Notes under the pieces: generated by a model | The model's database searches: none | Told to the model about the DNA's origin: nothing | The model's input: only the letters and a program-made list of their open reading frames with translations | Shown here: one piece after another, positions 1 to 6,289 of the stretch | How positions within the stretch are numbered: position 1 is the stretch's first letter | Layout of the letters: the number at the start of each line of letters is the position of its first letter | Source: Bacillota bacterium | Lineage (GTDB): Bacteria; Bacillota; Sulfobacillia; Symbiobacteriales; ZC4RG38 | Reading direction: 5' to 3' | Length of the DNA stretch: 7,307 bases | Assembly (NCBI GenBank): GCA_003242505.1 | Contig: QGUP01000095.1 | Coordinates: 1-7,307, forward strand | Program-made: the position numbers and the translations under genes

Positions 1-871
1 GGAGGTGGCTGTGGAGCCGCTCCACCTCCAGGAGGATCGTCCGGATGGCCTCGGCCCGGGGCGGGGCCTCGATGCCCGCGGCCCTTTCCACCGCATGGGC
101 GTAGGCCACGCTGTGGGTGTAGCCGCAGATGCCGCAGATCCGCTCGGCCAGGAAGGTCACCTGGTCGTAGTCCATCCGGTTCTCGGCCAGCTTCTCAATG
201 CCCCGGTGGCTGTAGAAGAGCCGGTAGTCGGCGTCGACGATCTCCTCGCCGTCGACGTAGAGCCGGAAGTGGCCCGGCTCTTCCTGGGCGATGTGCAGGG
301 GCCCCAGGGGGACCTCCCCGATCCCTTCTCCTTCGGGCCCGACAAAGGGGTAGTTCTCCGCCTCCCCCACCGGCTCGGGCCGGTACCGGTAGTCCATGCT
401 GTCCTTCCGGAGGGGGTGGAGGTCCTCGGGCCAGTCGTCGGGCAGCACCAGCCGCCGGGTGTCGGGAAGCCCCACGGGCTCAAGGCCGAAAAGATCCCGG
501 AGCTCCCGCTCGTACCAGACCGCGGCCGGCACCCGGGGGGTGACCGACGGGAACTCGGGCCGGTGGCCGGGGACCAGGGCCCGGATGGTCAGCCACGGGT
601 ACGGGGGCTCCCCCTGCTCCATGGAAAGGACGTAGTAGACGGCGTAGTGGCCATTGAGGCCCCGCTCGTCGTTGCCCACCACCGTGGCGAGCCAGCCCCC
701 GCAGTCGTAGTAGGCCGCCGCCACCACCTCCGGCAGGGCGTCCAGGGCCACCGTCAGGGTGACCTGGTACGGGCCCTGCCAGGTCTCTTCCAAGATCGCG
801 GCTCCGAACCGGGCCCGGAGGCTCTCGACCACGCTCCTGGCGCCCTGGCTCACCGCGGTTTCACTCTGCAT
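1..871 (-). CDS. hyfG: Group 4 [NiFe] hydrogenase large subunit with fused NuoC-like domain (HyfG/HycE type), C-terminus cut off
   Basis: This is the catalytic subunit of a membrane-bound, H2-evolving [NiFe] hydrogenase; 290 residues are visible and the rest lies beyond the left edge. Residues ~20-165 resemble the NuoC/30-kDa domain, with its signature around 120-156 (ERELRDLFG, then DDWP and HPLRKD). Residues ~185 onward are the NuoD/large-subunit domain: PLHIAQEEPGHF (191-202), DGEEI, RGIEKL (223-228), and the N-terminal nickel motif RICGICGYTH (244-253) with C246 and C249. The NuoC-NuoD fusion is typical of HycE and HyfG. The second nickel CxxC pair is outside the window. The ATG at 871 has GGGAGG (minus strand, 882-887) about 10 nt upstream, and the gene starts 23 bp after hyfD ends, so the two are probably cotranscribed. 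The family is certain; HyfG rather than HycE is chosen from its HyfD neighbour. Confidence 0.93.
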   Translation of the reverse strand, partial: MQSETAVSQGARSVVESLRARFGAAILEETWQGPYQVTLTVALDALPEVVAAAYYDCGGWLATVVGNDERGLNGHYAVYYVLSMEQGEPPYPWLTIRALVPGHRPEFPSVTPRVPAAVWYERELRDLFGLEPVGLPDTRRLVLPDDWPEDLHPLRKDSMDYRYRPEPVGEAENYPFVGPEGEGIGEVPLGPLHIAQEEPGHFRLYVDGEEIVDADYRLFYSHRGIEKLAENRMDYDQVTFLAERICGICGYTHSVAYAHAVERAAGIEAPPRAEAIRTILLEVERLHSHL

Positions 872-894
872 GGGCCGTCAACCTCCCGTTCCGG

Positions 895-2334
895 CTACCG
901 GATGAGGGTGAAGGCGATGTACTGGGAGACCAGGGTCATGGCCATCAGGCACCCGAGGACAAACCCCATGGACCGGGGCAGGGGGGCGGCGGCAGCCACC
1001 GCCTCGGAGGGGGCGCCCAGGACGCTGGCCCCGGTCACCTTGAGGAGCCAGATGAAACTGCCCACCGACTCCAGGAGGAAGACGATGGTCAGGGCCAGCA
1101 GCACCAGGTTGGCCCGGCCGGCCTCCAGGCCGCCGACGAGGATCAGGAACTTGCTGAAGAAGCCGCTGAAGATCGGCACGCCGGTGATGGTCAGGGCCGC
1201 TACCATGAAGCCCAGGCCCACCAGGGGCATCTGCCGCAGGATTCCCCGGAGGCGGGAGAGCTTCCGGGTGCCGGTGGTGTAGGAGAGGGCGCCGGCCACC
1301 AGGAAGAAGAGGGCCTTGCCGAAGGAGTGGTTGAAGATGTGGGTGACGGCGCCGGCAAAGGCCTTCTCGGAGCCGAAGACGGCGAGGGAGACCGCGAGGA
1401 AGATGTACGCGAGCTGGGCGATGGTGGAGTAAGCCAGGAGCCGCTTCATGTCGTCCTGGGGGAAGTACATGACAAAGCCGTAGACCATGGTGGCGGTGGC
1501 CAGGATTGCCCCGATAAGGCCGATGGTCTGGGGGATCCCCTGGGTGGCCAGCACCGTCCGGGCCAGGATATAGACGCCCACCTTCACCATGGAAGCGGCG
1601 TGGAGGTAGGCGCTCACCGGGGTGGGCGCCACCATCGCGCCCGGGAGCCAGGACTGGAAGGGGAGCTGGGCCGACTTACCCCAGCAGGCGATCAGGATGC
1701 CGAGGAAGGCGATGAGCTTGCCCGTCTCGTTCAGGTGGCTGAGGGCCGTGACGTCGAGGCTGCCGGTGTTGGCGTAGAGGTACGCCGTTGCCACGTAGAG
1801 CCCCAGCGCGGCGATGTGGGTGAGGACGATAGCCCTCAGGGCCGACCGGCGGGATTCGGGGTTGCCGTAGAACCCGATGAGTCCCCAGGAGCAGAGGCCG
1901 GTGATCTCAAAGAAAAAGAGGAGTCCGAAGAGGGTGGAGGAGAAGACCAGCCCCGCCATCGACCCGATGAAGAGGAGCAGGAGGGCAAAGAACCTCGGCA
2001 GCCCTTCCTCGATGGGGTGCTCCCGGTTCTCCGGCGTCATGTAGCCGAGGGAGTAGGTGCAGACCAGCCACCCGATGGCGACCACCAGGAAGTTGACCAG
2101 GACGCTGAGGCTGTCCACGGTGACCCCATAATAGGTAAGGTCGCCGATGGCTGCCAGCTCCCAGGTGTAGGTGCCCGGGTTGCCGGCAAAGGTGACGAGG
2201 AGCAGGAGGCCGCAGAGAAAGGCAAGGAAGGAGAAGACCTGACTCACTTTTCTGGCCTGCCCTCCGGGTAGAAGGGCAGCCAGGAGGCTGCCTACCATCG
2301 GCAGCCCGATGCTGCCCAGCGCGTACCCAAACAC
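895..2334 (-). CDS. hyfD: Hydrogenase-4 subunit D-like, NuoL/MrpA-family ion-translocating membrane protein
   Basis: A polytopic membrane subunit of the hydrogenase, related to NuoL/M/N and Mrp antiporters and expected to carry ions across the membrane during H2 formation. At 479 residues it equals E. coli HyfD as I recall it, and it resembles HyfD along its whole length, including NREHP (103-107), FFEITG (141-146), WGKSAQLPFQ (218-227), APTPVSAYLHAASMVKVGVYI (begins at 236), DDMKRLLAYST (294-304), NHSFGKALFFLVAGALSY (335-352) and the C-terminal PSEAV..APLP. The channel residues E143, K220, K251, H332, H336, K340 and K395 are present. The GTG start at 2334 is preceded 7 nt away by GGAGGTG; an in-frame upstream extension to 2517 is Arg/Pro-rich, lacks family similarity and is not used. 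One oddity: the usual WLPDAMEAPTP appears here as WLPGAMVAPTP, losing two acidic residues. It leads into hyfG. Confidence 0.92.
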   Translation of the reverse strand: MFGYALGSIGLPMVGSLLAALLPGGQARKVSQVFSFLAFLCGLLLLVTFAGNPGTYTWELAAIGDLTYYGVTVDSLSVLVNFLVVAIGWLVCTYSLGYMTPENREHPIEEGLPRFFALLLLFIGSMAGLVFSSTLFGLLFFFEITGLCSWGLIGFYGNPESRRSALRAIVLTHIAALGLYVATAYLYANTGSLDVTALSHLNETGKLIAFLGILIACWGKSAQLPFQSWLPGAMVAPTPVSAYLHAASMVKVGVYILARTVLATQGIPQTIGLIGAILATATMVYGFVMYFPQDDMKRLLAYSTIAQLAYIFLAVSLAVFGSEKAFAGAVTHIFNHSFGKALFFLVAGALSYTTGTRKLSRLRGILRQMPLVGLGFMVAALTITGVPIFSGFFSKFLILVGGLEAGRANLVLLALTIVFLLESVGSFIWLLKVTGASVLGAPSEAVAAAAPLPRSMGFVLGCLMAMTLVSQYIAFTLIR

Positions 2335-2341
2335 GCAGTCC

Positions 2342-2348
2342 CACCTCC
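2342..2348 (-). promoter_or_regulatory. Ribosome binding site of hyfD
   Basis: GGAGGTG on the minus strand lies 7 nt before the GTG at 2334 and decides the start of hyfD. A short hairpin (GGCG, loop AATC, CGCC on the minus strand, 2349-2360) sits directly 5' of it. Confidence 0.8.
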
Positions 2349-2435
2349 GGCGGATTCGCCACCCTGGTCCGGCGGTACTGCCCGGAGCCTGTCCCTTCCG
2401 GGCTACCGGGCCAGGAACTGCCTCGGGCCAAGGCC

Positions 2436-2457
2436 GGACCGGATGTTTTCCCGGTCC
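2436..2457 (-). repeat. Inverted repeat, 7-bp perfect stem, in hyfD leader
   Basis: GGACCGG (2436-2442) and CCGGTCC (2451-2457) form a perfect stem with an 8-nt loop, GAAAACAT on the minus strand. The A-rich loop stands out in a region that is otherwise almost all G and C. A flanking GGCC pair (2432-2435 with 2461-2464) could extend it across a small internal loop. Confidence 0.65.
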
Positions 2458-2494
2458 TCGGGCCTGGAGCCGACGCTGCTCGGGCGGATGCCTA

Positions 2495-2540
2495 CCGGCC
2501 CTCCCACCGGCCGTCACCCCGCCGGCCGGCGGAGGGCCGG
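2495..2540 (-). repeat. Strong hairpin, 17 bp with one bulge, in hyfD leader
   Basis: CCGGCCCTCC (2495-2504) is complementary to GGAGGGCCGG (2531-2540). Directly inside, 2506-2512 pairs with 2524-2530, leaving one unpaired base (2505) and an 11-nt loop (2513-2523). The innermost stem includes a position that is G-U in minus-strand RNA but A-C in plus-strand RNA, so the fold is better in the hyfD transcript. No T-run follows, which argues against an intrinsic terminator. Confidence 0.65.
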
Positions 2541-2552
2541 AAGTCCTTTCGG

Positions 2553-2567
2553 GGCGGCCCGGCCGCC
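2553..2567. repeat. Short GC-only inverted repeat
   Basis: GGCGGC (2553-2558) and GCCGCC (2562-2567) form a 6-bp stem around a 3-nt loop. In DNA this GC-rich it could be chance; it is listed because it stacks with the other hairpins of the hyfD leader. Confidence 0.35.
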
Positions 2568-2730
2568 GCCGGCGTCCGGGGCGCCTCGTCCCGGGACCGT
2601 CGGTCGGAGGACCGGCCCCGACCCGTCCGCCTGAGGGGGAAGTAAGCCCCCCCGGCAGCTGCCCTTGGCGCCGGCTCTTGCCCTTCTGTCATGCTACCGG
2701 GGGGGCCTGCTAGACCTGCAGTCCCTATTC

Positions 2731-2759
2731 ATCCTAATCGCAATAAACCTGCGGCTCAT
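2731..2759 (-). promoter_or_regulatory. Candidate promoter for hyfD-hyfG
   Basis: On the minus strand TAGGAT (2736-2731) matches the -10 consensus TATAAT at four of six positions. Seventeen bases upstream is ATGAGC (2759-2754), a poor -35. A start near 2724 would place the centre of the palindrome at 2759-2774 about 42 bases upstream, close to the -41.5 spacing of class II CRP-family activation, where a weak -35 is expected. The patch is distinctly more AT-rich than its surroundings. The assignment is inferred from sequence only. Confidence 0.4.
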
Positions 2760-2774
2760 GTGAAGTCGATCACA
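2759..2774. promoter_or_regulatory. CRP/FNR-family operator palindrome (candidate CooA-type or CRP-like site)
   Basis: The sequence TGTGA-N6-TCACA is a perfect two-fold palindrome (arms 2759-2763 and 2770-2774) and equals the core consensus of E. coli CRP. CooA, the CO-sensing member of this family, recognises related sites (TGTC-type half sites in Rhodospirillum rubrum, as I recall). The site lies in the AT-rich patch between the divergent units, 119 bp before cooC and 424 bp before hyfD. No regulator gene is in the window, so which protein binds is unknown. Control by CO is an inference from the gene content. Confidence 0.6.
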
Positions 2775-2788
2775 ATACCTGCTACACT
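2760..2788 (+). promoter_or_regulatory. Candidate promoter for cooC-cooS-cooF
   Basis: TGCTACACT (2780-2788) reads as an extended -10 (TGn plus TACACT). GTGAAG (2760-2765) lies 17 bases upstream as a weak -35. An overlapping alternative -10 is TATACC (2788-2793). Transcription would start near 2795-2800 and give a leader of about 95-100 nt. The CRP-type palindrome covers the -35 of this promoter, centred near -29 to -34, which is not a standard activating position. Either the site represses here or a different start is used. Confidence 0.4.
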
Positions 2789-2838
2789 ATACCAAGCGGG
2801 AGGCGGTCTGGGACCGGATGCCAGGGGGCAGCGGTCTC

Positions 2839-2874
2839 GGGCCGGTTGGCCCCGGAGCAGGGCGTTCTTCGCCC
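2839..2874 (+). repeat. Two small GC hairpins before the cooC ribosome binding site
   Basis: GGGCC (2839-2843) pairs with GGCCC (2848-2852) around GGTT. GGGCG (2860-2864) pairs with CGCCC (2870-2874) around TTCTT. The second hairpin directly abuts the cooC Shine-Dalgarno GGAAGGGGG (2875-2883). Five-bp GC stems are common in this DNA, so a regulatory role is only possible. Confidence 0.35.
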
Positions 2875-2893
2875 GGAAGGGGGCGTGCAGCGA

Positions 2894-3661
2894 ATGAAAC
2901 TGGCGATCTCCGGAAAGGGCGGCGTGGGGAAGACCACCATCGCCGCCGGCCTGATCCGCTACTTTGCCGGCCAGGGGTACCAGGTGTACGCGGTGGATGC
3001 AGACCCCGACATCAGCCTGGGGATGGTGCTGGGCCTTCCCCAGGAGAAGGTCGGCAGCCTGAAGCCCATCGCCGAGATGCGGGAGCTGCTGGCGGAGCGG
3101 GCAGGGGGCAGCGGCGCCTTCTTCTCCCTCAACCCCGAAGTGGAGGACCTGCTCCAGGAATACACCATCCGACACGGCAACATTCTCTTCCTTAAAATGG
3201 GCACCGTGAAACCCGCCGGCACCGCCTGCTACTGCCGGGAGAACTCGGTCCTCAAGGCCATGGTCGACTCCCTGCTCCTCCGACACCGGGAGATGGTGGT
3301 CCTGGACATGGGCGCCGGGATCGAGCACCTGACCCGGGGAACGGCCCGGGGGGTCGACCTGATGCTCATCGTGACCGAGCCCACCCTGGTGAGCCTGCAG
3401 ACCGCCCGGACCATCGCGGACCTGGCCCGGGACCTCGGAATCAAGCGGGTCAAGTTCGTCGGCAACAAGATCCGCCGGCCGGCGGACGAGGAGCTGATCC
3501 GGCAGCACCTGCCGCCGGAAGACGTCATCGGCATGGTTCCCTTCCAGGTCGAAGTCCTGGACCAGGCAGCGGGGCTGGAGGACGGCGGCTCTTCGGTCCC
3601 CGCGGGCATCGCCGAACTCGCCACCCGGATCGCGGACTTGGCCGCTCGGGTACCGGGCTAG
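2894..3661 (+). CDS. cooC: CODH nickel-insertion ATPase CooC
   Basis: CooC is a cytoplasmic MinD/NifH-family dimeric ATPase that matures the Ni-Fe-S C-cluster of CODH. The 255 residues have the usual length. The deviant Walker A GKGGVGKTT (7-15) carries signature Lys8 and P-loop Lys13. DADPD (35-39), a Walker B-like VVLDMGAG (135-142) with the typical GIEHL just after, and VGNKI (189-193, probable adenine contact) follow. The CYC motif at C112 and C114 falls on the same numbers as the metal-binding CXC of Carboxydothermus hydrogenoformans CooC1 as I recall it, and marks a true CooC rather than a general ParA protein. The ATG at 2894 opens with the standard MKLAISGKGG and has GGAAGGGGG upstream; an in-frame TTG at 2846 would add 16 residues and is rejected. 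It is first in the plus-strand unit, 84 bp before cooS. Confidence 0.97.
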   Translation: MKLAISGKGGVGKTTIAAGLIRYFAGQGYQVYAVDADPDISLGMVLGLPQEKVGSLKPIAEMRELLAERAGGSGAFFSLNPEVEDLLQEYTIRHGNILFLKMGTVKPAGTACYCRENSVLKAMVDSLLLRHREMVVLDMGAGIEHLTRGTARGVDLMLIVTEPTLVSLQTARTIADLARDLGIKRVKFVGNKIRRPADEELIRQHLPPEDVIGMVPFQVEVLDQAAGLEDGGSSVPAGIAELATRIADLAARVPG

Positions 3662-3729
3662 CCGGGATCCCGGGCCCAGGCCTTGAAAATAGAAAAGATT
3701 CCCAAATCACCTGGCGCTCAGTCTCAGTT

Positions 3730-3738
3730 GGAGGAGGT
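3730..3738 (+). promoter_or_regulatory. Ribosome binding site deciding the cooS start
   Basis: GGAGGAGGT stands 7 nt before the ATG at 3746 and is the strongest Shine-Dalgarno in the window. It fixes the cooS start there, against an in-frame TTG at 3683 that would add 21 residues. Confidence 0.9.
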
Positions 3739-3745
3739 TGTTAGG

Positions 3746-5674
3746 ATGGTAACCAAGTGCCAGGTCTCCCTCGATCCCGCGGTGTGTGAGATGTACGAGA
3801 AGGCCCGCAGGCTGGGGGTGGAGACGGCCTGGGACCGGTACCAGGCGATGCTGCCCCAGTGCGGATTCGGCGAGACGGGCCTCTGCTGCCGCCACTGCCT
3901 CCAGGGGCCGTGCCGGATTGATCCCTTCGGCAACGGGCCCAAGAAGGGCATCTGCGGCGTGGACGCGGACGTCATGGTCGCCCGCGGCCTGGACCGGGCC
4001 ATCGCCGCCGGCTCTTCCGGTCACTCCGGCCATGCCCGTCACCTGGCCCACACCCTGAAGAAGGCCATCGCCGGCGTGGCGCCGGACTACCGGATCAAGG
4101 ACCGGAACAAGCTCCACGCGGTGGCCAAGCGGATGGGCATCCCGACGGAGAACCGGACCGACGAGGAGATCGCGCTGGACGTCGCCAACGCCGCGCTGGC
4201 GGACTTTGGCGAGCGGGAGACCCCCTCCCTCTGGGCGAGCAAGGTCCTGCCTGAGGTCCGGCAGAAGCGGCTGGCGGAGCAGCACCTGCTGCCCCACGGC
4301 ATCGACTACGAGATCGCGGACATCATGCACCGGACCCACTACGGCGCCGACGCGGACCCGATCAACCTCCTCACCGCGGGGCTGCGCTGCGCGATGGGCG
4401 ACCTGGCCGGGTGCTACATGGGCACCGACCTCTCCGACATCCTCTTCGGCACGCCCCAGCCGGTGGCCACCGAGGCCAACCTCGGGGTGCTGAAGGCCGA
4501 CGCGGTCAACGTCGCGGTCCACGGCCACAACCCGGTCCTCTCCGAGGTCATCGTGGCCATGGCCCGGGAGATGGAGCCGGAGGCTCGTGCCGCCGGGGCG
4601 ACCGGGATCAACGTGGTCGGTATCTGCTGCACGGGTAACGAGGTCATGATGCGCCACGGCATCCCGGCGGCCACCCACTCCGTCAGCCAGGAGATGGCCC
4701 TCATCACCGGCGCGGTGGACGTGGTGGTCATCGACTACCAGTGCATCATGCCCTCCATCGTCAACGTGGCGGAGTGCATGGGCACCACGGTGGTCACCAC
4801 CCAGGAGATCACCAAGATCCCCGGCGCCACCCACGTCCCCTTCAAGGAGGAGACCGCGTCGGAGGACGCCCGGAAGATCCTCCGGATCGCCATTCAGAAC
4901 TTCGCCCGGCGCCAGGGGCGGCCGGTGGACATCCCGACCCACAAGTCCCGGGTCGTGGCCGGCTTCTCCGTCGAGGCCATCGTCCAGGCCCTGAGCAAGC
5001 TGAACCCCGAGGATCCGCTGCAGCCCCTGATCGACCAGATCGTCGCGGGCAACATCCGGGGCGTCTGCCTCTTCGCCGGCTGCAACAACATCAAGGTCCC
5101 GCAGGACCAGAACTTCATCGCCATCGCCCGGCGGCTCCTCAAGGAGAACGTGCTGGTGGTCGCCACCGGCTGCGGCGCCGGTGCGCTGATGCGCCACGGG
5201 TTTATGGACCCGGCGAAGGTGGACGAGCTCTGCGGCGAAGGCCTCAAGTCCGTCCTCTACGCCATCGGCGAGGCCAACGGCCTGGGCGGCCCGCTGCCGC
5301 CGACCCTGCACGTGGGCTCCTGCGTGGACAACTCCCGGGCTGTGGCCCTGGCGGCGGCCGTGGCTGAGAAGCTCGGGGTGGACATCGACCAGCTGCCCGT
5401 CGTGGCCTCCGCGGCGGAGGCGATGGCGGAGAAGGCGGTGGCCATCGGCTCCTGGGCGGTCACCATCGGCCTGCCGGTCCACGTCGGCGTCACCATGCCG
5501 GTGACGGGCGGCCCGGTGGTCACCAAGGTGCTGACCGAGAAGGTCCGGGAGATCACCGGCGGCTACTTCATCGTGGAGACCGACCCCGAGGCTGCGGCGA
5601 AGAAGCTGCTGGCGGCCATCGATGAGCGCCGGGCTACCCTTGGCCTGCCGGTGCCGGGGGGTGTCCGGGCGTGA
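3746..5674 (+). CDS. cooS: Anaerobic Ni carbon monoxide dehydrogenase catalytic subunit CooS
   Basis: CooS is a homodimeric Ni-Fe-S enzyme that oxidises CO with water to CO2, two protons and two electrons. The 642-residue protein carries every known ligand at the same number as C. hydrogenoformans CODH-II as I recall that structure. D-cluster: C39 and C47. B-cluster: C48, C51, C56, C70. C-cluster: H261, C295, C333, C446, C476, C526. The proton-path histidines H93, H96, H99 and H102, plus D219, K563 and I567 near the active site, are also present, so the enzyme should be active. The two-cysteine D-cluster is of the CODH-II kind. It follows cooC by 84 bp, and its TGA overlaps the cooF GTG. There is no acetyl-CoA synthase gene beside it, and the cooF-hydrogenase context points to energy conservation from CO rather than carbon fixation. 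Confidence 0.98.
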   Translation: MVTKCQVSLDPAVCEMYEKARRLGVETAWDRYQAMLPQCGFGETGLCCRHCLQGPCRIDPFGNGPKKGICGVDADVMVARGLDRAIAAGSSGHSGHARHLAHTLKKAIAGVAPDYRIKDRNKLHAVAKRMGIPTENRTDEEIALDVANAALADFGERETPSLWASKVLPEVRQKRLAEQHLLPHGIDYEIADIMHRTHYGADADPINLLTAGLRCAMGDLAGCYMGTDLSDILFGTPQPVATEANLGVLKADAVNVAVHGHNPVLSEVIVAMAREMEPEARAAGATGINVVGICCTGNEVMMRHGIPAATHSVSQEMALITGAVDVVVIDYQCIMPSIVNVAECMGTTVVTTQEITKIPGATHVPFKEETASEDARKILRIAIQNFARRQGRPVDIPTHKSRVVAGFSVEAIVQALSKLNPEDPLQPLIDQIVAGNIRGVCLFAGCNNIKVPQDQNFIAIARRLLKENVLVVATGCGAGALMRHGFMDPAKVDELCGEGLKSVLYAIGEANGLGGPLPPTLHVGSCVDNSRAVALAAAVAEKLGVDIDQLPVVASAAEAMAEKAVAIGSWAVTIGLPVHVGVTMPVTGGPVVTKVLTEKVREITGGYFIVETDPEAAAKKLLAAIDERRATLGLPVPGGVRA

Positions 5675-6168
5675 GGCGGAAGGAGATCTTCGTCCTCGCG
5701 GAGCGGTGCATGGGCTGCCACTCCTGTGAGCTGGCCTGCGCCACCGCCCACACCACGGACCGGAACCTGCACGCGGCGGTGCTCCGGGGCGAGCGGCCCT
5801 TCGCCTACCTCTGGGTGGACAAGTTCGGGGCCCAGCGGGTTCCGACGGTCTGCAAGCACTGCCTCCGGGCCCCCTGCGTGGAGGTCTGCCCCACCGGCGC
5901 GATGCACAAGGCGCCGGACACCACCACGATCTGCGACCACTCCCAGTGCATCGGCTGCTGGATGTGCACCTTCGCCTGCCCCTTCGGGGCCTGCGACCGG
6001 GGGGACGGCCAGGTGCTGAAGTGCGACCGGCAGTGCCTGGACGAGGAAGGGGTGCCGGCCTGCGTCCGGGCCTGCCCCACCGGGGCCCTGCTCTGGATGA
6101 CCGTGGAGGAGTTCGCCGCGGAGCGGCGGAAGCCCAGGCGCCGGGTCGCTGCTGCTGCCGCCGGGTAA
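5671..6168 (+). CDS. cooF: CooF-type four-cluster ferredoxin, CODH to hydrogenase electron carrier
   Basis: A 165-residue iron-sulfur protein of the CooF/HycB/HydN family, expected to carry electrons from CooS to the hydrogenase at the inner face of the membrane. Sixteen cysteines can bind four [4Fe-4S] clusters: C13/C16/C19/C23, C61/C64/C69/C73, C93/C96/C99/C103 and C118/C122/C131/C135, with ligands swapped between sets as usual in the family. C88 and C108 are extra. The GTG start at 5671 overlaps the cooS stop (GTGA) and has GGGGGG 5656-5661 upstream. The next in-frame ATG (codon 14) would lose C13, so the GTG is secure. The overlap suggests translational coupling with cooS. The C-terminus ends in a basic, alanine-rich tail (about 151-165) whose codons form half of a strong hairpin. 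HycB/HyfA is the nearest alternative name; position after cooS favours CooF. Confidence 0.95.
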   Translation: MRRKEIFVLAERCMGCHSCELACATAHTTDRNLHAAVLRGERPFAYLWVDKFGAQRVPTVCKHCLRAPCVEVCPTGAMHKAPDTTTICDHSQCIGCWMCTFACPFGACDRGDGQVLKCDRQCLDEEGVPACVRACPTGALLWMTVEEFAAERRKPRRRVAAAAAG

Positions 6169-6187
6169 CCCCCGGCGGCAGCGGCAG
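6149..6187 (+). repeat. 17-bp hairpin with the cooF stop codon in its loop
   Basis: Bases 6149-6165 pair with 6171-6187 as 17 consecutive pairs, with a single wobble (6153 with 6183). The 5-nt loop TAACC (6166-6170) begins with the cooF stop codon. The 5' arm codes for the last cooF residues. No T-run follows on either strand, so it is not a classical intrinsic terminator. It could protect the 3' end of a cooCSF message, pause transcription, or set a cut site between cooF and hyfB. Confidence 0.75.
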
Positions 6188-6222
6188 AACCACGGGAAGG
6201 ATCGATCAACGAATGGGTGGAC

Positions 6223-6269
6223 GAAGGGCGGAGCGGGACGTCACGCCATCTTCGCCCTCTCCGCCCTTC
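6223..6269 (+). repeat. 11-bp perfect inverted repeat before hyfB
   Basis: GAAGGGCGGAG (6223-6233) is exactly complementary to CTCCGCCCTTC (6259-6269) across a 25-nt spacer. The right arm ends 6 bases before the G-run (6276-6280) that may serve as the hyfB ribosome binding site. Only a weak pyrimidine run follows, so termination is not supported. With the previous hairpin it fills most of the 121-bp gap between cooF and hyfB. Confidence 0.65.
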
Positions 6270-6289
6270 CTTCATGGGGGTGCCAGGAG

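Larger units (their letters stand above)
2335..2724 (-). other. Long, GC-rich, hairpin-rich probable 5' leader of the hyfD transcript, no credible gene
   Basis: Between the candidate hyfD promoter and the hyfD start lie about 390 bases without a believable gene. The open frames here code for low-complexity Arg/Gly/Pro/Ala strings and have no good start context. The stretch holds several strong inverted repeats: 2436-2457, 2495-2540 and 2553-2567. If transcription starts near 2724, this would be an unusually long structured untranslated leader. I could not match it to a known riboswitch class by eye. None of the hairpins is followed by a T-run on the minus strand, so there is no plain intrinsic terminator. 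An additional promoter nearer to hyfD cannot be excluded. Confidence 0.5.

Noticed and set aside
5..1282. Long plus-strand open frame opposite hyfG and hyfD
   Set aside because: It overlaps two certain minus-strand genes and its product is low-complexity with no family resemblance.
2340..2369. T-box-like AGGGTGG on the minus strand near the hyfD start
   Set aside because: Only the first half of the T-box core matches, there is no specifier loop or terminator, and a hydrogenase is not an expected T-box target.
2335..2517. N-terminal extension of hyfD to 2517
   Set aside because: The extra 61 residues are Arg/Pro-rich and unlike HyfD, while GTG 2334 has an ideal Shine-Dalgarno and gives the family length.
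2492..2692. A 66-codon minus-strand open frame in the hyfD leader
   Set aside because: The product is a low-complexity Arg/Gly/Pro/Ala string, with no clear ribosome binding site and hairpin arms running through it; typical of chance frames in GC-rich DNA.
3662..3673. Perfect 12-bp palindrome CCGGGATCCCGG after cooC
   Set aside because: It leaves almost no loop for a hairpin, has no T-run, and short GC palindromes are common in this DNA.
3683..3711. TTGAAA as a possible -35 of an internal promoter before cooS
   Set aside because: The hexamer is good (five of six) but no convincing -10 lies 16-18 bases downstream.
3707..6193. Very long minus-strand open frame opposite cooS and cooF
   Set aside because: It is a mirror of the codon bias of the plus-strand genes; those have complete, well-recognised proteins and this product resembles none.
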